Below are positions 18,750 to 26,921 of a DNA stretch of 64,000 nt, one piece after another. Origin of the DNA: Pseudomonas sp. GOM6 (GTDB taxonomy: Bacteria > Pseudomonadota > Gammaproteobacteria > Pseudomonadales > Pseudomonadaceae); NCBI RefSeq assembly GCF_029537485.1, contig NZ_JARPUS010000002.1:310001-374000 (forward strand). The letters run 5' to 3'. Both the position numbers and the translations under genes were made by a program. The notes beneath the pieces were generated by a model. That model made no database searches. It was not told the DNA's origin and saw only the letters and a program-made list of their open reading frames with translations. Position 1 is the first letter of the stretch. The number at the start of each line of letters is the position of its first letter.

Positions 18750-19874
18750 TCATGCCGTGCCTGCCAGGCTCTTCAGGCGCTCGGTGGTTTCCTCTGGCTC
18801 GTTATTGAACAGGGCGGCTGCCAGACGCATCAGCACCTGTTCGCGGCGGACCTGGGTCTTGGGCAGTGCATAGGTGGCACCGATCAACTGGCGCAGCGCC
18901 ATGGGCAGTCCCCACTGGGCTTTCAGGGCAATAGCGAAAGAGGTGGCGTAGTCGCTGATGGCTTTGTCGATCAGTGTCGTGTCGAGCGATCTACCTTGCG
19001 CGCTCCACTGCTGTGCCTGGAGCAATACGCTCAACTCGCCCATGCGGTGTAACAGAGCCGCGGCATGCAGGGCACCGTGGTCGATGCCACACTGGCGCGC
19101 TAGGCCGATCACCTGTTCGGCTATCCGTTCGGCGGCATTGAGGTGCTCCTGGATCAGCGAGGACAGTATGGGATCGTCGCTGGTGCAGGCCTGGCGCAAT
19201 GCCTGGGCGATGGCCAGGTTGAGGCTGGTGCGCCCGCCCAGGCGTATCAGCGCTTCCTGCAGGCTGTTGCACGGCTGGCCGTCGACTTTGTAGGCCGGGC
19301 TGTTGGCAGCCGAGATCAGGTAGGCGCAGAGCGCCGGATCACGCTGCCACTCTTCGGCCAGTTTGCGAAAATCCAAGGGCGTGCCCTGGTAGGCTTGCTG
19401 GAGCTTGTCCTTGATTCCGCTCAATAGGGGGAGATCGAGGTCGGCGGCGCAGAGTCCGGCGAGGTGGTCGAGGAAATCACTTGGCGTCGGCTGCTGCGGG
19501 GTTTGCGCTTCGACCGCTGGTAACAGCCGGTCGATACAGGCGATCACCTTGGGTACCTCGAAAGGTTTGGTGATGTAGGCGCTGATTCCCAGGGGTCTGG
19601 CTGCGAGCACGCTGTCTCGATCGGCACGGCCGGTAATCATGACCAGGGGGGTGCTTTGGTCCTGCTGGCGAATGCTTTGCAGCAAGCTGAGCCCTGAGCC
19701 ATCCGGTAAATTCCAGTCGGCCAGCACCAGTTGGTAACTATTCAGTTTCCAGGCACTCAGGGCGCTGTGTAGATCACCAAAGCAGTCGATGGTAGCCGTG
19801 GGTCTCGTGTTCAATACCAGTTGCTGCAGCAGTCCCGTCAGCCAGGGGTCGTCGTCCACGATCATGACGTGCAT
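18750..19874 (-). CDS. Response regulator with HDOD output domain
   Basis: The 374-residue product has an N-terminal receiver (MHVMIVDDDPWLTG, acceptor Asp in LVLADWNLPDGSG, Lys in ITKPF). This is followed by an HDOD domain (LPLLSGIKDKLQQAYQGTPLDFRKLAEEWQRDPALCAYLISAANSP in part). HDOD domains resemble HD phosphohydrolases without the metal site and act in signalling in bacteria, often next to cyclic-di-GMP proteins. The ATG at 19874 starts directly with the receiver; an open extension of 27 codons has no family match. It is first in a likely operon with the hybrid kinase, which starts 138 bases downstream. The output is unknown. Confidence 0.9.
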   Translation of the reverse strand: MHVMIVDDDPWLTGLLQQLVLNTRPTATIDCFGDLHSALSAWKLNSYQLVLADWNLPDGSGLSLLQSIRQQDQSTPLVMITGRADRDSVLAARPLGISAYITKPFEVPKVIACIDRLLPAVEAQTPQQPTPSDFLDHLAGLCAADLDLPLLSGIKDKLQQAYQGTPLDFRKLAEEWQRDPALCAYLISAANSPAYKVDGQPCNSLQEALIRLGGRTSLNLAIAQALRQACTSDDPILSSLIQEHLNAAERIAEQVIGLARQCGIDHGALHAAALLHRMGELSVLLQAQQWSAQGRSLDTTLIDKAISDYATSFAIALKAQWGLPMALRQLIGATYALPKTQVRREQVLMRLAAALFNNEPEETTERLKSLAGTA

Positions 19875-19961
19875 CCAGTAAGCCTCGCGAAGCTGTGGGC
19901 GATGGGGCGTTCCTTGTGCCTCACCTGCAAGGTAGCACTTTAGTCGCCGCGACAACTTTAT

Positions 19962-20363
19962 TCAGGCATCGCGCAGCAGGTCATGCTCGTCGAGCAGGCG
20001 CCAGGCGATTTCCGGCTTGTGCTCCAGGCCGCGGCGGATCGCGGCGGGGATCGACTGGCGGGTTTTGCGGCACAGGCCCGGGTGTGGCTCGATGTGGATG
20101 GCGATGCCGCGCATGCTGCGCACTTCATTGAAGCCGGGGGCAACCTCGACGCGGATACCGAGCTGCTGGTACATGCGCTGCTGCAGGTGGCGCAGGTCGT
20201 TCAGGTCGCGCAGCTGCTCCAGGCGCTCGAGCAGGCGCTTTTCCTCGTTGCGGGTCAGCAGGAGGATGCGCAGGTCGGCGCCGGGAGCCTCCAGCAGGCG
20301 CTCGCGATCACAGTCGCAGGCGCCGGGCGGGCAGGGTTGGCGAAGCTGGGGAGCGGCAGTCAT
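19962..20363 (-). CDS. Conserved hypothetical protein with N-terminal Cys cluster
   Basis: The 133-residue product is not recognised. It starts with a Cys-rich patch, CPPGACDCDRERLL (Cys at about 11, 16 and 18), then LRILLLTRNEEKRLLERLEQLRDLNDLRHLQQRMYQQLGI, which looks helical and charged. The C-terminal half has EVRSMRGIAIHIEPHPGLCRKTRQSIPAAIRRGL. The spaced cysteines suggest metal or disulfide chemistry but no known motif is complete. I recall similar proteins in other pseudomonads without assigned function. It ends 87 bases upstream of the HDOD regulator on the same strand, and could share its transcript. Confidence 0.7.
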   Translation of the reverse strand: MTAAPQLRQPCPPGACDCDRERLLEAPGADLRILLLTRNEEKRLLERLEQLRDLNDLRHLQQRMYQQLGIRVEVAPGFNEVRSMRGIAIHIEPHPGLCRKTRQSIPAAIRRGLEHKPEIAWRLLDEHDLLRDA

Positions 20364-20415
20364 GGGCTCCGATCATAGCCAGCCTGATAGCCCTTTGTGC
20401 AAGAGCCTTGGCCCC

Positions 20416-21102
20416 TTACCAGGCCAGCGGTTGTTGCTGATAGTCGAGGAACAGGCAATTGCGGGTGCCGAGCTGACTGGCGATGGTCGCGACCAGACCG
20501 GCGGCACTGGTGGCCACATCCAGGTCGGCGGCGCTGCCGCCCATGTCGGTGCGCACCCAGCCCGGATGCAGGGCCAGCAGGCTGGCGGCGGGGCGGTCCT
20601 CGGCCTCGCTCCAACTGCGCAGCAGGCTGTTGAGCGCAGCCTTGCTGGCACCATACAGCGGCATATCGCTGGCGCGGGCGAGCTGCACGCTGCCCATCTG
20701 CGAACTCATGAAGGCGAGCACGCCACCCTCGATGACCTGCGCGGCCAGTTGCCGGGCCAGGCGCAGCGGGGCGATGGCGTTGCAGAGGAACAGCTCGGCG
20801 ATCTCGCTGGCGCTGGCCTGGGCCACGTCCTGGTGGCTGGGCCCCATGATCCCGGCATTGAAGATGGCGATATCCAGGGGGTGCCCGTTAAGCGCTTGGG
20901 TGATCTGTGCGGCTGCGTCATCGTGGTTGAGGTCGCAGGCGATCAGGTGCAAGCGATCAGGGTAGGTCTGTTGCAGTTGGCGCAATGCTGGCGAGTCGGC
21001 ATTGCGCACCACGGCGTGCACGTGTGCGCCACGGTCCAGGTAGGCCTGGGCCAGACCCAGGCCGATGCCGCGGGAGGCACCGGTGATCAGAATGTTCTGC
21101 AT
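20416..21102 (-). CDS. Short-chain dehydrogenase/reductase
   Basis: The 228-residue product shows the classical SDR Rossmann motif TGASRGIG (residues 7-14), the structural NAG in IAIFNAGIMG, a Ser in FMSSQMGS, and the catalytic Y-x3-K in LYGASKAALN. It is short, like the C-factor/carbonyl-reductase subgroup. The NAD(P) preference and substrate are unknown. It is the last gene of a four-gene minus-strand set ArsR-MFS-NemA-SDR, starting 53 bases after nemA, so reduction of a carbonyl released by, or co-toxic with, the NemA substrate is a reasonable inference. Confidence 0.9.
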   Translation of the reverse strand: MQNILITGASRGIGLGLAQAYLDRGAHVHAVVRNADSPALRQLQQTYPDRLHLIACDLNHDDAAAQITQALNGHPLDIAIFNAGIMGPSHQDVAQASASEIAELFLCNAIAPLRLARQLAAQVIEGGVLAFMSSQMGSVQLARASDMPLYGASKAALNSLLRSWSEAEDRPAASLLALHPGWVRTDMGGSAADLDVATSAAGLVATIASQLGTRNCLFLDYQQQPLAW

Positions 21103-21155
21103 CGGTCTTTCCTTGAGTGGGCTGTGGGCCGGTGCGGTGCACCGGCCGTGGCCTA

Positions 21156-22205
21156 TTACAGGCGTGGGTAGTCGATGTAGCCGACCGGGCCCTGGGCATA
21201 AAACAGCTCGGGACGCGGCTCGTTGAGCGGTGCATCCTGGGCCAGGCGTGCAGGCAGATCCGGGTTGGCGATGAAGGGGATGCCGAAGGCCACGGCATCG
21301 GCCTTGCCTTCACTCAGCCAGGCGTTGGCCTGCTCCTTGGTGAAACGCTCGTTGGCGATCACCAGGCCGCCGAACTGTTCCTTGATGAACGGCGTCAGGC
21401 TGTCCTCGCCTTGCTTTTCACGGGTGCAGATGAAGGCGATGCCCCGCTTGCCCAGTTCGCGGGCCACGTAACCGAAGGTCTCGCGCGGGTTGGCGTCGCC
21501 CATGTCGTGGGCGTCCTGGCGTGGTGCCAGGTGCACGCCAACGCGGTCCGCGCCCCAGACGCCGACCACGGCATCGGTGACCTCCAGCAGCAGACGTGCG
21601 CGGTTCTCCGCCGAGCCGCCGTACTGATCAGTGCGCTGGTTGGTGCTGCTTTGCAGGAACTGGTCGAGCAGGTAGCCGTTGGCACCGTGGATCTCGACAC
21701 CGTCGAAGCCGGCGGCCTTGGCGTTTTCGGCACCGTGGCGATAAGCCTCGACGATGTCGGCGATTTCCTCGGTTTCCAGGGCGCGCGGAGTGACGAATTC
21801 CTTCATCGGGCGTACCAGGCTGACGTGTCCGGCCGGCTTGATCGCGCTGGGGGCGACCGGCAGTTCACCGTTCAGGTAAACCGGGTCGGACACCCGGCCG
21901 ACGTGCCACAGCTGCAGGAAGATGCGCCCGCCATTGGCATGGACGGCACGGGTGACATTGAGCCAGCCGCGCACCTGGTCTTCGGACCAGATGCCGGGAG
22001 TGTCCGGGTAGCCGACACCCATCGGCGTGACCGAGGTGGCCTCACTGAGAATCAGGCCGGCGCTGGCACGCTGCACGTAGTACTCGGCCATCAGCGCGTT
22101 GGGCACGCGACCCTCGTCGGCGCGGCAGCGGGTCAGCGGGGCCATGATGATGCGGTTGGGCAGCTCCAGGCTGCCGATCTTGATGGGGTCGAACAGGGTA
22201 GTCAT
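21156..22205 (-). CDS. nemA: N-ethylmaleimide reductase / alkene reductase (OYE family)
   Basis: This FMN enzyme reduces activated alkenes, nitrate esters and nitroaromatics using NADPH; close Pseudomonas homologues are called NemA or xenobiotic reductase XenB. The 349-residue barrel begins TLFDPIKIGSLELPNRIIMAPLTRCRA. It has the classical active-site pair His/Asn in EIHGANGYLLDQF, then TDQYGGSAENR, and the C-terminal ADAVAFGIPFIANPDLPARL. The HGAN motif separates it from the HGAH homologue at 6520. It starts 15 bases after the MFS transporter stop and belongs to the ArsR-controlled operon. Confidence 0.95.
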   Translation of the reverse strand: MTTLFDPIKIGSLELPNRIIMAPLTRCRADEGRVPNALMAEYYVQRASAGLILSEATSVTPMGVGYPDTPGIWSEDQVRGWLNVTRAVHANGGRIFLQLWHVGRVSDPVYLNGELPVAPSAIKPAGHVSLVRPMKEFVTPRALETEEIADIVEAYRHGAENAKAAGFDGVEIHGANGYLLDQFLQSSTNQRTDQYGGSAENRARLLLEVTDAVVGVWGADRVGVHLAPRQDAHDMGDANPRETFGYVARELGKRGIAFICTREKQGEDSLTPFIKEQFGGLVIANERFTKEQANAWLSEGKADAVAFGIPFIANPDLPARLAQDAPLNEPRPELFYAQGPVGYIDYPRL

Positions 22206-22220
22206 GGTGAAGCCTCCGGG

Positions 22221-23387
22221 TCAGTCAAACACGGCATTGGCGAGGTTGTCGCCGCTGCGGGAAAGGTTGAGCAAAGCGACGATCAGCGCGGCGGCGCCAA
22301 GCGCGGCAGCAGCGATGGGCACGGCCGTCAGGCCCAGGCCCTGGGCGATCACTACGCCGCCCACCCAGGCACCAAGGGCATTGCCCAGGTTGAAGGCGCC
22401 GATATTCAGGGTGGCGACCAGGTTTGGAGCGCTGTGGCCGAAATTCATTACATTGATCTGCAGTGCCGGCACGGCGGCGAAGGCAGCCATGGCCCACAGC
22501 AGCAGGTTGAGTTCCAGGGGAATCAGGTGCGGGCTGCTCCAGCGCACCAGGGCGCTGAAGATGGCCAGCGCCAGCAGTACGCCGACCAGGGCGGCGGCCA
22601 GGTTGCGGTCGGCCAGGCGCCCGCCAATGACGTTGCCGAGGGTCAGGCCCAGGCCGATCAGCAGCAGCGTCCAGGTGATGCCGCGCGGCGATACGCCGGT
22701 GACGTCGCCCAGCAGTGGGGCGATGTAGGTAAACAGGGCGAACATGGTGGCGGAGAACAGCACCGTGGTCAGCAGGGCCAGCCACAGGCCGCTGCCGCGC
22801 AGGGCGCGCAGCTCGCTGCGTATGTCGCTGCGATGCTGTTCGCGTGGTTTGGGCAGCGCCCAGAGCAGGCCGGCGAAGGCCAGCAGGCCGATGCCGGTCA
22901 CCGCCCAGAAGGTGGCACGCCAGCCGGCGTATTGGCCGAGCGCGGTGCCCAGCGGCACGCCGAGCACGTTGGCCAGGGTCAGGCCGGTGAACATCAGGGC
23001 CACGGCCGAGGCGCGGCGGTTCTCCGGCACCAGGCTGGCGGCAACCACCGAGCCGATGCCGAAGAAGGCGCCGTGGCACAGCGCGGTGACAACGCGGGCG
23101 AACATCAGCAGCTCGTAGTCGGCGGCGGTGGCGCACAGCAGGTTGCCCAGCACGAAGACCGCCATCAGTACCAGCAGGGCCAGCTTGCGTGGCCAGTTGG
23201 CCGTGACCAGGGCCATGAAGGGCGCGCCGAGGGCCACGCCCAGGGCGTAACCGGTGACCAGCCAGCCGGCGCCGGGGATGGACACGTCGAGGTCGGCGGC
23301 GACTTCGGGCAGCAGGCCCATGATGACGAATTCCGTAGTGCCGATGGCAAACGCGGACAGCGCGAGGACGAGAAGCGGTAACGGCAT
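22221..23387 (-). CDS. MFS efflux transporter (AraJ/YdhP type)
   Basis: The 388-residue product has the 12-helix pattern of drug:proton antiporters in the major facilitator superfamily. It opens MPLPLLVLALSAFAIGTTEF and has the loop GVPLGTALGQYAGWRATFW with the motif C-like G-x6-G-x3-GWR. Closely similar families are the arabinose-efflux-like AraJ/YdhP group. The cargo is not known. The frame is open far upstream because it overlaps the ArsR gene region, but the ATG at 23387 matches the family N-terminus. It lies between the ArsR repressor and nemA on one strand, so export of the same class of toxic compound is likely. Confidence 0.9.
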   Translation of the reverse strand: MPLPLLVLALSAFAIGTTEFVIMGLLPEVAADLDVSIPGAGWLVTGYALGVALGAPFMALVTANWPRKLALLVLMAVFVLGNLLCATAADYELLMFARVVTALCHGAFFGIGSVVAASLVPENRRASAVALMFTGLTLANVLGVPLGTALGQYAGWRATFWAVTGIGLLAFAGLLWALPKPREQHRSDIRSELRALRGSGLWLALLTTVLFSATMFALFTYIAPLLGDVTGVSPRGITWTLLLIGLGLTLGNVIGGRLADRNLAAALVGVLLALAIFSALVRWSSPHLIPLELNLLLWAMAAFAAVPALQINVMNFGHSAPNLVATLNIGAFNLGNALGAWVGGVVIAQGLGLTAVPIAAAALGAAALIVALLNLSRSGDNLANAVFD

Positions 23388-23440
23388 CGGGCCGGCTCCT
23401 GAGTGATTCGGGTAAGTTGTCCTGCCGCAGCAGGTCGTTC

Positions 23441-23737
23441 TTAGAGTTGGGCGTCGAGGTCGTGCAGGAAGGCCTGGATGGCGTCCTCGTTGCGTTTGTA
23501 GAAACTCCACTGGCCGACCTTGCGGCAGGTCACCAGGCCGGCGCGCTGCAGTGTGGCCAGGTGCGCGGAAACACTCGACTGCGACAGGCCGCAGCGCTCG
23601 AACTTGCCGGCGCAGACGCCGAGTTCCAGCGGGTGGTCCTGGTCGGCGAAGTGCTTTTCCGGCTCCTTCAGCCACTGCAGGATCTCGCGCCGCACGGGGT
23701 GGGCGAGGGCCTTGATGATGTCGTCGAGGTCGTTCAT
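23441..23737 (-). CDS. ArsR-family repressor of the MFS-nemA-SDR operon
   Basis: The 98-residue winged-helix protein begins DIIKALAHPVRREILQWL and has the recognition helix in CGLSQSSVSAHLATLQRAGLV. Cysteines 42, 49 and 71 lie around the recognition helix and could sense metals or, given its neighbours, electrophiles. Nothing resembles the ELCVCDL arsenic site, so arsenic response is unlikely. It is the first gene of the set, and a perfect 8-base inverted repeat at 23773-23792 lies 35 bases before its start. It probably represses itself and the three downstream genes. Confidence 0.88.
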   Translation of the reverse strand: MNDLDDIIKALAHPVRREILQWLKEPEKHFADQDHPLELGVCAGKFERCGLSQSSVSAHLATLQRAGLVTCRKVGQWSFYKRNEDAIQAFLHDLDAQL

Positions 23738-23772
23738 GGCAGCGGGTCGTGTATCGGGTTGAGGCGAACTCT

Positions 23773-23792
23773 ATATCGGGTTTGCCCGATAT
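23773..23792. promoter_or_regulatory. Palindromic operator candidate for the ArsR repressor
   Basis: ATATCGGG (23773-23780) and CCCGATAT (23785-23792) are perfect inverted arms around TTTG, 35 bases upstream of the arsR-type start. The size and position fit an ArsR-family site. Confidence 0.78.
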
Positions 23793-23865
23793 GCAGATCG
23801 TTTGTGCCGATACCGATCATCGACGGAGGTGATGTTTCCCCAGGCGGGAATGAGCGAAGGCCGCC

Positions 23866-24033
23866 TCAGTCGGGCAGCGCGACGAAGTCGGCCTTGGCCC
23901 GTACGGCACAGTCCGGGCAGACGAAGTCCTCGGGCAGCGCCTCCCAGCGCGTGCCCGGCGGGTGGCCTTCGTGGGGTTCGCCTGCCGCTTCGTCGTAGCA
24001 GTAACCGCACTCCGGGCACTGGTAGCGGCTCAT
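23866..24033 (-). CDS. rubA: Rubredoxin
   Basis: The 55-residue protein has the two iron-binding knuckles [13 protein letters not shown] and [13 protein letters not shown], with the aromatic residues and [11 protein letters not shown] turn of alkane-hydroxylase rubredoxins. It passes electrons from rubredoxin reductase to AlkB. The start overlaps the alkB stop in an ATGA arrangement, so translation is coupled. The knuckle form CxxCGYxYD matches AlkG2-type (electron-transferring) rubredoxins. No rubredoxin reductase gene is present in the window. Confidence 0.95.
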   Translation of the reverse strand: MSRYQCPECGYCYDEAAGEPHEGHPPGTRWEALPEDFVCPDCAVRAKADFVALPD

Positions 24034-25199
24034 GCCGGCTGCTCCTGCAGGCCGTAGCGGCGCATGAGCGGCGCGCGCAGGCCGGGCTGGAAGTTGATGC
24101 GCGTGACGTCGCCGTCCACGGCGCTGATCAGCCGGGGATTCATCAGGTGGAACCACAGCGGCGGCACATAGGCCACCAGGTACATGCCGAAGTAGCCGCT
24201 GGGCAGGCGCGGCAGGTCGGGGAAATTGCGCAGCGACTGGTAACGCCGGGTGGGATGGGCGTGGTGGTCGGAGTGGCGCTGCAGGTGGAACAGCGCCCAG
24301 TTGGAGAACAGGTGATTGCTGTTCCAGGAGTGATGGGGCTGGCACACCTCGTAGCGCCCGCTGTCCAGCCGGCGCCGCAGCAGGCCGTAGTGTTCCAGGT
24401 AGTTGGCCGAGGTCAGCTGGAAGGCGCCCCAGAAAGCACTGAGCAGCAGGAAGGGCAGAATGCCGATGCCCAGGACCAGCACCAGACCGCCGTAAAGACC
24501 CAGACTGATCAGCGCGGTTTGCAGGATCTCGTTGCGCAGCGACCAGGGACCTTTGCCGCAGCGGGCCAGACGTTCCTTCTCCAGGTGCCAGGCGCGCAGC
24601 AGGCCGCCCGGCAGCTCGCGCAGGGCGAAGCGGTAGATGGATTCACCCATGCGCGACGAGGCGCTGTCTTCAGGGGTGGCAACGTCGCGGTGGTGGCCGC
24701 GGTTGTGTTCGATGTAGAAGTGCCCATAGCAGCTCAGGGCCAGCGCCAGCTTGCCCAACCAGCGCTCCAGTGGCGGCTTCTTGTGGCCCATCTCGTGGCC
24801 GAGGTTGATGGCGAAGCCCAGGCCGCCGCCGGTATTGATGATCATCGCCAGCACGCCGCTCCAGCTCAGTGGCTGGCTGGCGACGAACGTGACCACAGCG
24901 ATGAACGACAGCCACAGCACCGGAACCAGCAGGTAGGTGATCCAGCGGTAGTAGGGATCGGCCTCCAGCTGCGGCACTTCGGACTCCGGCGGGTTGCTCG
25001 GGTCCTCGCCGATCAGCGCATCGAGCAGGGGAATGCCGAAGTAGAAGAACAGCGGCGACAGCCACAGCCACAGTTCATTGGGCGACACCAGCAGGTATAA
25101 CGCCGGGCCGACCAGACCCAGCGTAGGGACGAACAGTGACAGCAGCCACAGCGGGCGTTTGCGATCACGGTAGGGCAGGGCAGCAGCTTGGGCATCCAT
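24030..25199 (-). CDS. alkB: Alkane 1-monooxygenase
   Basis: This is a membrane di-iron hydroxylase that converts n-alkanes to 1-alkanols. The 389-residue protein has all the family histidine boxes: HEMGHKK (135-141), EHNRGHH (164-170), NYLEHYGL (266-273) and LQRHSDHHA (306-314). Hydrophobic segments lie at 15-38, 43-62, 86-106, 110-135 and 235-258. The ATG at 25199 has a clear family N-terminus; the frame remains open upstream across the AraC gene without meaning. It is coupled to rubredoxin and divergent from an AraC regulator. Chain-length preference cannot be read safely from sequence. Confidence 0.97.
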   Translation of the reverse strand: MDAQAAALPYRDRKRPLWLLSLFVPTLGLVGPALYLLVSPNELWLWLSPLFFYFGIPLLDALIGEDPSNPPESEVPQLEADPYYRWITYLLVPVLWLSFIAVVTFVASQPLSWSGVLAMIINTGGGLGFAINLGHEMGHKKPPLERWLGKLALALSCYGHFYIEHNRGHHRDVATPEDSASSRMGESIYRFALRELPGGLLRAWHLEKERLARCGKGPWSLRNEILQTALISLGLYGGLVLVLGIGILPFLLLSAFWGAFQLTSANYLEHYGLLRRRLDSGRYEVCQPHHSWNSNHLFSNWALFHLQRHSDHHAHPTRRYQSLRNFPDLPRLPSGYFGMYLVAYVPPLWFHLMNPRLISAVDGDVTRINFQPGLRAPLMRRYGLQEQPA

Positions 25200-25241
25200 T
25201 GTTGTTCTCTCCTCGGTTCTTCGACCTGATGCCAGCATGCG

Positions 25242-25274
25242 CCACCTCGGCGGGTGTGGTAACCGTTGAGGTGG
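25242..25274. promoter_or_regulatory. Inverted repeat in the alkB/araC divergent promoter region
   Basis: CCACCTC (25242-25248) and GAGGTGG (25268-25274) are perfect inverted arms 19 bases apart, midway between the alkB start and the regulator start. An AraC dimer site is possible, although AraC sites are more often direct repeats. Confidence 0.45.
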
Positions 25275-25322
25275 GCAATAAATCGTCTTATGGTGACAGC
25301 CTTGCTGGATGCGGAGGCTGCC

Positions 25323-26345
25323 ATGCCCTCGACCGAAGATTCCCTGCAACCCTGCCTGCACCCGATCTACGCGCGCATGCTCTGCGCCGCGTTGCAGCAG
25401 CGCGGTTTCACCCCTGAGCAGATTCTTGCCGGCACCGGGCTGGACTGGTCGCAGCTGCACGGCGACAACCGCAGCCTGTGCTTTGCCCAGATACAGCGCC
25501 TGATCCGGCGCGCCATTCAGCTGACCGACTGCCCCTGGCTGGGCTTGGAAATCGGCTGCGCCACCCAGGTCTCGGCCCATGGTCCGGTGGGCTACGCGGC
25601 GGTGGCCTGCGCCGATTTGCGCGGGGTGCTGCAGGTGGTCGAGCGCTTCAGTGTGCTGCGCATGAGCGGAATACGCCTGACCGGGCAGGCGCGGGACGGG
25701 CGCTACTGCATGACCGGTGATGAGTCGTTCGATCTGGGCGACGCCCGCGAACACATCCTGGCCACCATGGCCGGCACCGCGCTGCGTCTGCTGGATGCCG
25801 TGTGCGGTGGGCTGGCGCTGGCGGAGCTGGAGTTCAGCTTTCCCTTCGCCGAACCGCCCTGGGCTGCGCGCTACCGCGAACGTCTGGGGCAGGTGACCTT
25901 CGCCGCGCCCGCCTATGGTGTCAGCCTGCCACTGCAGTGGCTGGATCGCCCCAGCCTGAGTGCCGATCCGCTGGCCGCGCGTACGGCGCTGCGCGATTGC
26001 GAACAATTACTGCAGGGTGCGCAGCGCGGTGGCGAATGGACGCGGCGGGTACAGCTGCGCCTGCTGGCGTGCGAGGGCCGTTATCCGACCCTGGAGCAGC
26101 TGGCCGGTGAGCTCAATCTGTCCGAGCGGACCCTGATCCGCCGTTTGCGCGAGGAGGGCGTGCACTACCAGCAACTGCTCGACGAGGTGCGCCAGGAGCT
26201 GGCCTGCTGGTTGCTGCAGAACACCCCCATGAGCGTGGAGGCGATTGCCGAGCGGGTCGGCTATCAGGACAGCAGCAATTTCAGTCGCATCTTCCGTCGC
26301 TGGCTGGGCGTCACGCCCAGGGCCTGGCGCCAGGGGGCGGCGTGA
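25323..26345 (+). CDS. AraC-family transcriptional regulator, probable alkane-responsive
   Basis: The 340-residue product has an N-terminal ligand domain of the arabinose-binding type (CFAQIQRLIRRAIQLTDCPWLGLEIG, then HGPVGYAAVACADLRGVLQVV). The C-terminal double helix-turn-helix has LEQLAGELNLSERTLIRRLREEG and VEAIAERVGYQDSSNFSRIFRRWLGVTP. The start at 25323 has GGAG upstream; an ATG at 25290 is also open. Being divergent from alkB, it is likely its activator, as AlkR and similar AraC proteins are in other alkane degraders. The effector is inferred only from position. Confidence 0.88.
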   Translation: MPSTEDSLQPCLHPIYARMLCAALQQRGFTPEQILAGTGLDWSQLHGDNRSLCFAQIQRLIRRAIQLTDCPWLGLEIGCATQVSAHGPVGYAAVACADLRGVLQVVERFSVLRMSGIRLTGQARDGRYCMTGDESFDLGDAREHILATMAGTALRLLDAVCGGLALAELEFSFPFAEPPWAARYRERLGQVTFAAPAYGVSLPLQWLDRPSLSADPLAARTALRDCEQLLQGAQRGGEWTRRVQLRLLACEGRYPTLEQLAGELNLSERTLIRRLREEGVHYQQLLDEVRQELACWLLQNTPMSVEAIAERVGYQDSSNFSRIFRRWLGVTPRAWRQGAA

Positions 26346-26917
26346 ACTACCTGGCCCACCTGCACCTGGGCGGCCCTGCACCGGCGCAGCTGCTCGGCAG
26401 CCTGTATGGCGATTTCGTCAAAGGGCGCCTGGACGGGCGCTTCCCGGCGCAGGTCGAGGCGGCAATTCGTCTGCACCGGCGCATTGATGCCTTTACCGAT
26501 CAACATCCTCTGGTCGAACGCGCCCGGGCGCGCTTTCCCCGTGAGCGCCGGCGCACGTCGGGGATTCTGCTGGATCTGTTCTTCGACCATTGCCTGGCGC
26601 GGGACTGGACGGATTACGCGCACGAGCCGCTGTCGCTGTTCACCGAGCGGGTCTATCGGCTGCTGACGGTACAGCCGGATTTGCCCCAGCGCCTGGCCTT
26701 CATTGCCCCGCGCATGGCGGCACAGGACTGGTTGGGCAGTTATCGGGACTTCGCCGTGCTGGAGCAGGTCTTGCTCGGCATGGGGCGGCGCCTGTCGCGC
26801 CCCGCGTTGCTGGACGGCGCCATGGCCGAGCTGGAGTCGCTATACGAACCGCTGGGTGAGGATTTTCGTGCCTTCTATCCCGAACTGCAGGCGTTTGTCG
26901 GTCGCGAGCGGCGCTAG
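26342..26917 (+). CDS. acpH: Acyl carrier protein phosphodiesterase
   Basis: AcpH removes the 4'-phosphopantetheine arm from acyl carrier protein, turning holo-ACP into apo-ACP. The 191-residue product begins MNYLAHLHLGGPAPAQLLGSLYGDFVKG and has LHRRIDAFTDQHPLV and LLDLFFDHCLARDW, the metal-binding His/Asp pattern of this HD-like family. It starts at a GTG that overlaps the AraC stop by four bases (GTGA), so it is translated from the same message. Whether that link to the alkane regulator matters is unclear; pairing with fatty-acid chemistry is plausible but unproven. Confidence 0.92.
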   Translation: MNYLAHLHLGGPAPAQLLGSLYGDFVKGRLDGRFPAQVEAAIRLHRRIDAFTDQHPLVERARARFPRERRRTSGILLDLFFDHCLARDWTDYAHEPLSLFTERVYRLLTVQPDLPQRLAFIAPRMAAQDWLGSYRDFAVLEQVLLGMGRRLSRPALLDGAMAELESLYEPLGEDFRAFYPELQAFVGRERR

Positions 26918-26921
26918 CGGC

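Noticed and set aside
21117..23381. A 754-residue open frame on the plus strand
   Set aside because: It is antisense to the nemA and MFS genes, is rich in Gly, Ala, Gln and His as expected from high-GC shadow frames, and has no recognised domain.
25200..26006. Long N-terminal extension of AlkB
   Set aside because: The frame is open well upstream of the ATG at 25199, but it lies antisense to the AraC gene and AlkB proteins begin near MDAQ-like sequence.
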